8,680 nucleotides of DNA. Origin: Enteractinococcus sp. GTDB lineage: Bacteria > Actinomycetota > Actinomycetes > Actinomycetales > Micrococcaceae. The position numbers and the translations under genes are program-made. The notes beneath the pieces were generated by a model. The model did not search any database. It was not told where the DNA came from and worked only from the letters and a program-made list of their open reading frames with translations. Positions within the stretch are counted from its first letter, which is position 1; every line of letters begins with the position of its first letter. Below, in pieces: positions 5,720 to 8,680 of the stretch. The stretch spans positions 1 to 8,680 of the forward strand of contig JAJUIX010000040.1 in the NCBI GenBank assembly GCA_029267455.1. Reading direction: 5' to 3'.

Positions 5720-6250
5720 TTACTCCTTACTGGACAGCACCGCGGCTGTTGATGGGCCGGGGTCGCGCAGACGTTTACGCATAATCCAGGCGTCTATACC
5801 GCCAGGATAATACCGGGGTCGGGTGTGGATATGGCTGAATCCGTTGTCGGCATAAAGCCGTTGGGCTCGAGTGTTATCGGTGCGAACTTCCAACAGCAGA
5901 TCTTCGGCACCCAGCTGATAAGCGGTGTGAATCAGCCAGATCAGCATCGCCGCGCCGAGTTTTTTACCAGTGTGGTCCGGGTGCACGCCGAGGGTGGTGA
6001 TATCGGCAAAGGGTGGCCCGTAGAGCAGCCCTGCAAATCCCACGATCTCGTTCTCATACGTGAGGACCTGATAGAAACTGTGCGGATGTGGGGCAACTGA
6101 GGCGTCGTATTCCGCGGCAAAAAGCTCACGGGACCACGCGTCTGGGCCGAAGATCAGGGCATCCAGGGCGGTGACGGCATCGAGGTCGTCGGCGGTCCAG
6201 GCTCGTTGCGTATAGCCGTCCGGCAGCGGAAGGGGGTTCGGCAGGCTCAT
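5720..6250 (-). CDS. rimI: Ribosomal protein alanine N-acetyltransferase, RimI family (GNAT)
   Basis: A 176-aa GNAT acetyltransferase expected to acetylate the N-terminus of ribosomal protein S18 and perhaps other proteins, using acetyl-CoA. The acetyl-CoA pyrophosphate loop is seen as LGVHPDHTGKKLGAAML (about 87-103), in the family's usual place. It is followed by LLLEVRTDNTRAQRLYADNGF (about 118-138) and the C-terminal RPRYYPGGIDAWIMRK (about 144-159). It is longer than E. coli RimI (about 148 aa) at both ends, through a proline-rich N-terminus and a polar tail. Its ATG directly abuts the tsaB stop (TAA then ATG). No good Shine-Dalgarno precedes it, so translation probably depends on ribosomes finishing tsaB. 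Its position between tsaB and tsaD is the usual actinobacterial arrangement and supports the RimI name over other GNAT proteins. The actual substrate is not shown by sequence. Confidence 0.9.
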   Translation of the reverse strand: MSLPNPLPLPDGYTQRAWTADDLDAVTALDALIFGPDAWSRELFAAEYDASVAPHPHSFYQVLTYENEIVGFAGLLYGPPFADITTLGVHPDHTGKKLGAAMLIWLIHTAYQLGAEDLLLEVRTDNTRAQRLYADNGFSHIHTRPRYYPGGIDAWIMRKRLRDPGPSTAAVLSSKE

Positions 6251-6922
6251 TTAGCGTAGATTCTTGGGGATTTTGGCGTCGTGGCCGCGCAAGTACTGGG
6301 GTTCAACGGGCAGTAGACCACGGCCGCGGCGTAGGGCAATGCTGCCGTAGGCGGCAATATCTGCGGCATCCGGGACGGCGCCGGTATAGCCGGACATGCC
6401 GTAGAGCGCATCCGGGTAGAGCCCCGCGCCGGCGCCATAGACGGGCAGTTTGGTGACTTCGGTCGGATCGGTCACGAACGGGCCGTGGAGGCGCTGGGGT
6501 TGGCCGCCGATGTTGTCGTAGTGAGCCCAGTAGACTTCTTTGCGCCGAGCGTCGGTGGCGACAATGAATTCATCGACGCCGTTTCGAAATGCTGCTGGCG
6601 CCACCCGGTGGGCGAGCCCGTCGTGGCTGAGCACCCCGTACACTGGCACCTGCCAGGTGTGGGCGAGCGTTTGAGCGGTGATAATACCCGCGCGCAGGCC
6701 AGTAAACGGACCGGGTCCAACACCGACGAAGATGCCGTCGAGGTTGGCGGGTCCGGTGGGGTCCAGTCCGGCTTCGGTGAGGACCTCGGTGATGAATCCG
6801 GCCAGGACTTCGGAATGGTTGCGGTGGGAGGCAGTGGCCCGGTGCGCGATGGTCTCACCGTCGCGGTGGATCGCGGCAGAAGCGGTGGCGGAGGTGTCGA
6901 TGCCTAGGTATATGGTACTCAT
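6251..6922 (-). CDS. tsaB: tRNA threonylcarbamoyladenosine biosynthesis protein TsaB
   Basis: A 223-aa partner of TsaD. It is a catalytically inactive ASKHA-fold paralogue that dimerises with TsaD and helps bind tRNA and TsaE. Visible signatures are LGIDTSATAS at 6-15 and GVGPGPFTGLRAG at 67-79, the most diagnostic TsaB stretch. A shorter C-terminal half lacks the metal-binding histidines found in TsaD. Length is as expected (E. coli 231 aa). Its ATG overlaps the tsaE stop in an ATGA arrangement, and its own stop abuts rimI, so it is translationally coupled on both sides. The C-terminal part (LLPVEPQYLRG) carries the common ending motif of the family. Identity is secure because of both the motif and its place between tsaE and tsaD. 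Confidence 0.96.
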   Translation of the reverse strand: MSTIYLGIDTSATASAAIHRDGETIAHRATASHRNHSEVLAGFITEVLTEAGLDPTGPANLDGIFVGVGPGPFTGLRAGIITAQTLAHTWQVPVYGVLSHDGLAHRVAPAAFRNGVDEFIVATDARRKEVYWAHYDNIGGQPQRLHGPFVTDPTEVTKLPVYGAGAGLYPDALYGMSGYTGAVPDAADIAAYGSIALRRGRGLLPVEPQYLRGHDAKIPKNLR

Positions 6923-7431
6923 GCGATGCTGATGTCCTCCCAGCGGGGCCCATATCCGGTGATGATCGCGGTGCGTGGTTCATCGACGTCGTCGTCTGAA
7001 AAATCGGTGACGAGCTCGCCGGTGGCGGCACCGGGGCGGATGAGTTCAATGTCGAGGTGAGAGTCGGTGAGCTCCTCGGCGAGACCGCGGCCCCATTCGA
7101 TGACCACGACCGCATCGGCCAACCAGGATTCGAGATCAAGACTGGCCAGTTCATCGGTGCCGGTGATGCGGTAGGCGTCGACATGCACCAGGTTCAGGCC
7201 TTCACCTGGGTGGTTGTGGTGTCGTGCCAACACAAAGGTTGGCGAGGTGATCAGCGCGGTCATGCCGAGCGCGCTCGCCAGGGCCTGCGTAAAGGTGGTT
7301 TTGCCGGCCCCAAGCTCCCCGGTGAGGATAATGACGTCTCCGGCGCGCAGGAGTTTGGCCACTTGCGCGGCGAATGCTTGGGTCTCGGCAATATTTGCGA
7401 GTTCTTGGCGGTGTCGCAAGGTTAGATCCAT
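6919..7431 (-). CDS. tsaE: tRNA threonylcarbamoyladenosine biosynthesis ATPase TsaE
   Basis: A P-loop ATPase (170 aa) that binds the TsaB-TsaD complex and uses ATP hydrolysis to reset it between rounds of t6A formation. The Walker A motif GELGAGKT is at 38-45, followed by TSPTF at 62-66 (switch region), HVDAYR at 83-88, and VVVIEWGRGL at 108-117, all characteristic of the family. The C-terminus is slightly longer than in E. coli TsaE (about 153 aa), with an acidic segment (SDDDVDEP). The ATG at 7429-7431 lies inside the end of alr, giving a 10-bp overlap. No clear Shine-Dalgarno precedes it, so initiation is probably by coupling to alr termination. The stop overlaps the tsaB start. Identification is firm. 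Confidence 0.96.
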   Translation of the reverse strand: MDLTLRHRQELANIAETQAFAAQVAKLLRAGDVIILTGELGAGKTTFTQALASALGMTALITSPTFVLARHHNHPGEGLNLVHVDAYRITGTDELASLDLESWLADAVVVIEWGRGLAEELTDSHLDIELIRPGAATGELVTDFSDDDVDEPRTAIITGYGPRWEDISIA

Positions 7432-8573
7432 GGTTTGTGAATGCGAGGGACGCGGGCGCCGATGCGTGTGACGAGCTCGTAGTTGATGGTTCCGGCGGCT
7501 TGGGCCCAGGCATCGGAGGTCAAGCCGGACTCGGTCCCGAAAAGTTCCACGGGCGCACCCACCGGCGCGGTGAGTTCATCATCGCGGTCGGTGTGGAGGT
7601 CGACGACGAATTGGTCCATCGCAATCCGTCCGGCGACCCGATAGTACTTACCGTCTATCCATACCGGCGCACCTTCGGCAATACGGGGGACGCCGTCGGC
7701 ATAGCCACACGGGATCAGCGCCAACCGGGTGGGTGTGTCACAGCGGTAGGCATAGCCGTAGGAGACGCCGGTGCCTTCATCGGCAGGTTTATTATGTGCC
7801 ACCGTGGTGCCAAAACTCATGACTTGGCGCAGTCCGAGATCTTCCGGGGTCCGGTTAGCAAATGGGCTCAGCCCGTAGATGGCGACCCCGGCCCGGACCA
7901 TGTCCAGGTGCGTGTCGGGGCGGGAAAGCAACGCCGGGGAATTGGCGACGTGGCGCACATCAACGGTCAGTCCGTGTTTGCGGGCCGTGTCGACCGCGTC
8001 GTGGTAGGCGCGGAGTTGTTCATCGACCGCGGCTTCTCCTGCCGGGTCATCGGCCATCGCGAAGTGGGTGAAGACGCCGACGACGCGGACGGTGCCGGCT
8101 TGTTGAAGTTCGGAGGCGCGGCGGCACAGGTCATCCCAGACTTCTGGCACGGCACCGTTGCGGGACAGGCCGGTGTCGACCTTCAGGTGGATGCGCGCGG
8201 GCAGGTCGGCGGCTCGGGCAGCTTCGGCGACCGCTTCGATTTCCGGGCCGGATACCCCGATATCGATGTTGTGTTCGATGGCCGCTTGAAATGGGGTGCG
8301 CACGGTGTGTAACCAGGCCAAAAGGGGCGCGGTGATCCCTGCATCTCGCAAGGTGAGGGCTTCTTGGACGTGGGCGGTGCCAATCCATGTGGCACCGGCG
8401 GCCACGGCGGTTTGGGCCACCTCAATGGCCCCGTGCCCATAACCGTCAGCTTTGACCACAGCCATCACCTGGGCGGGTTTCACCCACCGGGCGATGGTTT
8501 CAATGTTGTGTGCCAGTGCTGAGTGATCGATCGTCACCCAGCGCTCGGGTTCTGCGGTCCAGGTTTTTGCCAT
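7422..8573 (-). CDS. alr: Alanine racemase (PLP-dependent)
   Basis: A 383-aa cytoplasmic enzyme interconverting L- and D-alanine; D-alanine feeds peptidoglycan synthesis. The PLP-binding lysine is K41 in VVKADGYGHG (39-48). The second catalytic base is Y272 in GVSYG. Other family landmarks are HLKVDTGLSRNG (129-140), the substrate-pocket segment GRIAMDQ (315-321), and the C-terminal INYELVTRIGARVPR (363-377). The N-terminal alpha/beta barrel and C-terminal beta domain are both complete, and length is typical. The ATG start at 8571-8573 has only a weak purine stretch upstream and lies 11 bp after the stop of the preceding partial gene, so it is probably inside the operon. Its 3' end overlaps tsaE by 10 bp. 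A 312-codon open frame on the opposite strand is a shadow of this gene. Confidence 0.97.
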   Translation of the reverse strand: MAKTWTAEPERWVTIDHSALAHNIETIARWVKPAQVMAVVKADGYGHGAIEVAQTAVAAGATWIGTAHVQEALTLRDAGITAPLLAWLHTVRTPFQAAIEHNIDIGVSGPEIEAVAEAARAADLPARIHLKVDTGLSRNGAVPEVWDDLCRRASELQQAGTVRVVGVFTHFAMADDPAGEAAVDEQLRAYHDAVDTARKHGLTVDVRHVANSPALLSRPDTHLDMVRAGVAIYGLSPFANRTPEDLGLRQVMSFGTTVAHNKPADEGTGVSYGYAYRCDTPTRLALIPCGYADGVPRIAEGAPVWIDGKYYRVAGRIAMDQFVVDLHTDRDDELTAPVGAPVELFGTESGLTSDAWAQAAGTINYELVTRIGARVPRIHKPWI

Positions 8574-8584
8574 AATGCTGTCTA

Positions 8585-8680
8585 TTATTCCAGAACCAGC
8601 TGCTTTGCTTGGCGAATGTAGTCTTGCAGCGTGGACACGACGACTCCGCCGTCTGCCGCCGCCAGTTGCCCGGCCATCGA
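8585..8680 (-). CDS. 3' end of a gene, probably NAD(P)H-hydrate dehydratase/epimerase (NnrD/YjeF type)
   Basis: An open frame enters from the right window edge and ends at a TAA at 8585-8587, giving 31 visible residues that begin SMAGQLAAADGGVVVSTLQ and end KQLVLE. The pattern of a small helix, then AGxLAA, then a Gly-rich turn, then a hydrophobic helix resembles the C-terminus of the YjeF/NnrD carbohydrate-kinase-like domain, which repairs hydrated NAD(P)H. A gene of this kind is commonly found just upstream of alr in actinobacteria. It is 11 bp from alr on the same strand, so the two are probably co-transcribed. The visible piece is too short for a secure name. That it is coding is well supported by the uninterrupted frame and operon spacing. 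Confidence 0.5.
   Translation of the reverse strand, partial: SMAGQLAAADGGVVVSTLQDYIRQAKQLVLE

Noticed and set aside
7374..8312. 312-codon open frame on the plus strand opposite alr and tsaE
   Set aside because: It lies antisense to alr and overlaps the tsaE 5' end, both of which have complete family motifs. Its own translation is Gly/Val/Arg-rich with no recognisable domain, as expected of a codon-bias shadow in G+C-rich DNA.
1..8680. Undescribed defence, mobile or biosynthetic system
   Set aside because: All substantial open frames are explained by iron uptake, glutamate-related and core housekeeping genes. No transposase, integrase, repeat array or unknown multi-gene cassette is visible.

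Overview
The window looks like chromosomal core and near-core sequence from an actinobacterium, probably of the Micrococcales (Micrococcaceae-like). The grounds are the gene order alr-tsaE-tsaB-rimI-tsaD, a DtxR/IdeR-type iron box, frequent GTG starts, and protein variants (YbdK-type glutamate-cysteine ligase, CeuB/YclN-type permease) that I associate with that group. The genus is not determined. No mobile element, CRISPR array, tRNA or rRNA gene is visible.

Left part (1-1610, minus strand): a siderophore-iron ABC uptake operon. The first gene is a lipoprotein substrate-binding protein with a GTG start at 1537. The second, 14 bp further on, is a FecCD-family permease cut by the left edge. A 19-bp near-palindrome at 1590-1608 matches the IdeR/DtxR consensus at 16 of 19 positions, so this operon is probably repressed when iron is plentiful.

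Divergent gap (1538-1933): besides the iron box, the plus strand upstream of the ligase carries a TATAAA, a purine-rich Shine-Dalgarno-like stretch, a 17-codon open frame ending in a Cys codon, and a bulged hairpin followed by six T. Together these resemble a short leader or attenuator. This is the least explained part of the window, but it is only a hypothesis.

Middle (1934-4528): a YbdK-type glutamate-cysteine ligase (plus strand) converges on a GltS-type sodium/glutamate symporter (minus strand) with only 9 bp between their stop codons. An inverted repeat spans both gene ends and could be a shared terminator-like structure. One gene uses glutamate to make gamma-glutamylcysteine and the other imports glutamate, so a metabolic link is possible but unproven.

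Right part (4645-8680, minus strand): a tightly packed housekeeping operon, read as a probable nnrD 3' end, alr, tsaE, tsaB, rimI, tsaD. Junctions are an 11-bp gap, a 10-bp overlap, an ATGA overlap, a TAA-ATG abutment and a 1-bp gap, which suggests translational coupling. TsaB, TsaD and TsaE form the machinery that installs t6A37 on ANN-decoding tRNAs, RimI acetylates ribosomal and possibly other protein N-termini, and Alr makes D-alanine for peptidoglycan. gltS lies 116 bp downstream of tsaD on the same strand. I see no convincing novel defence or biosynthetic system here.
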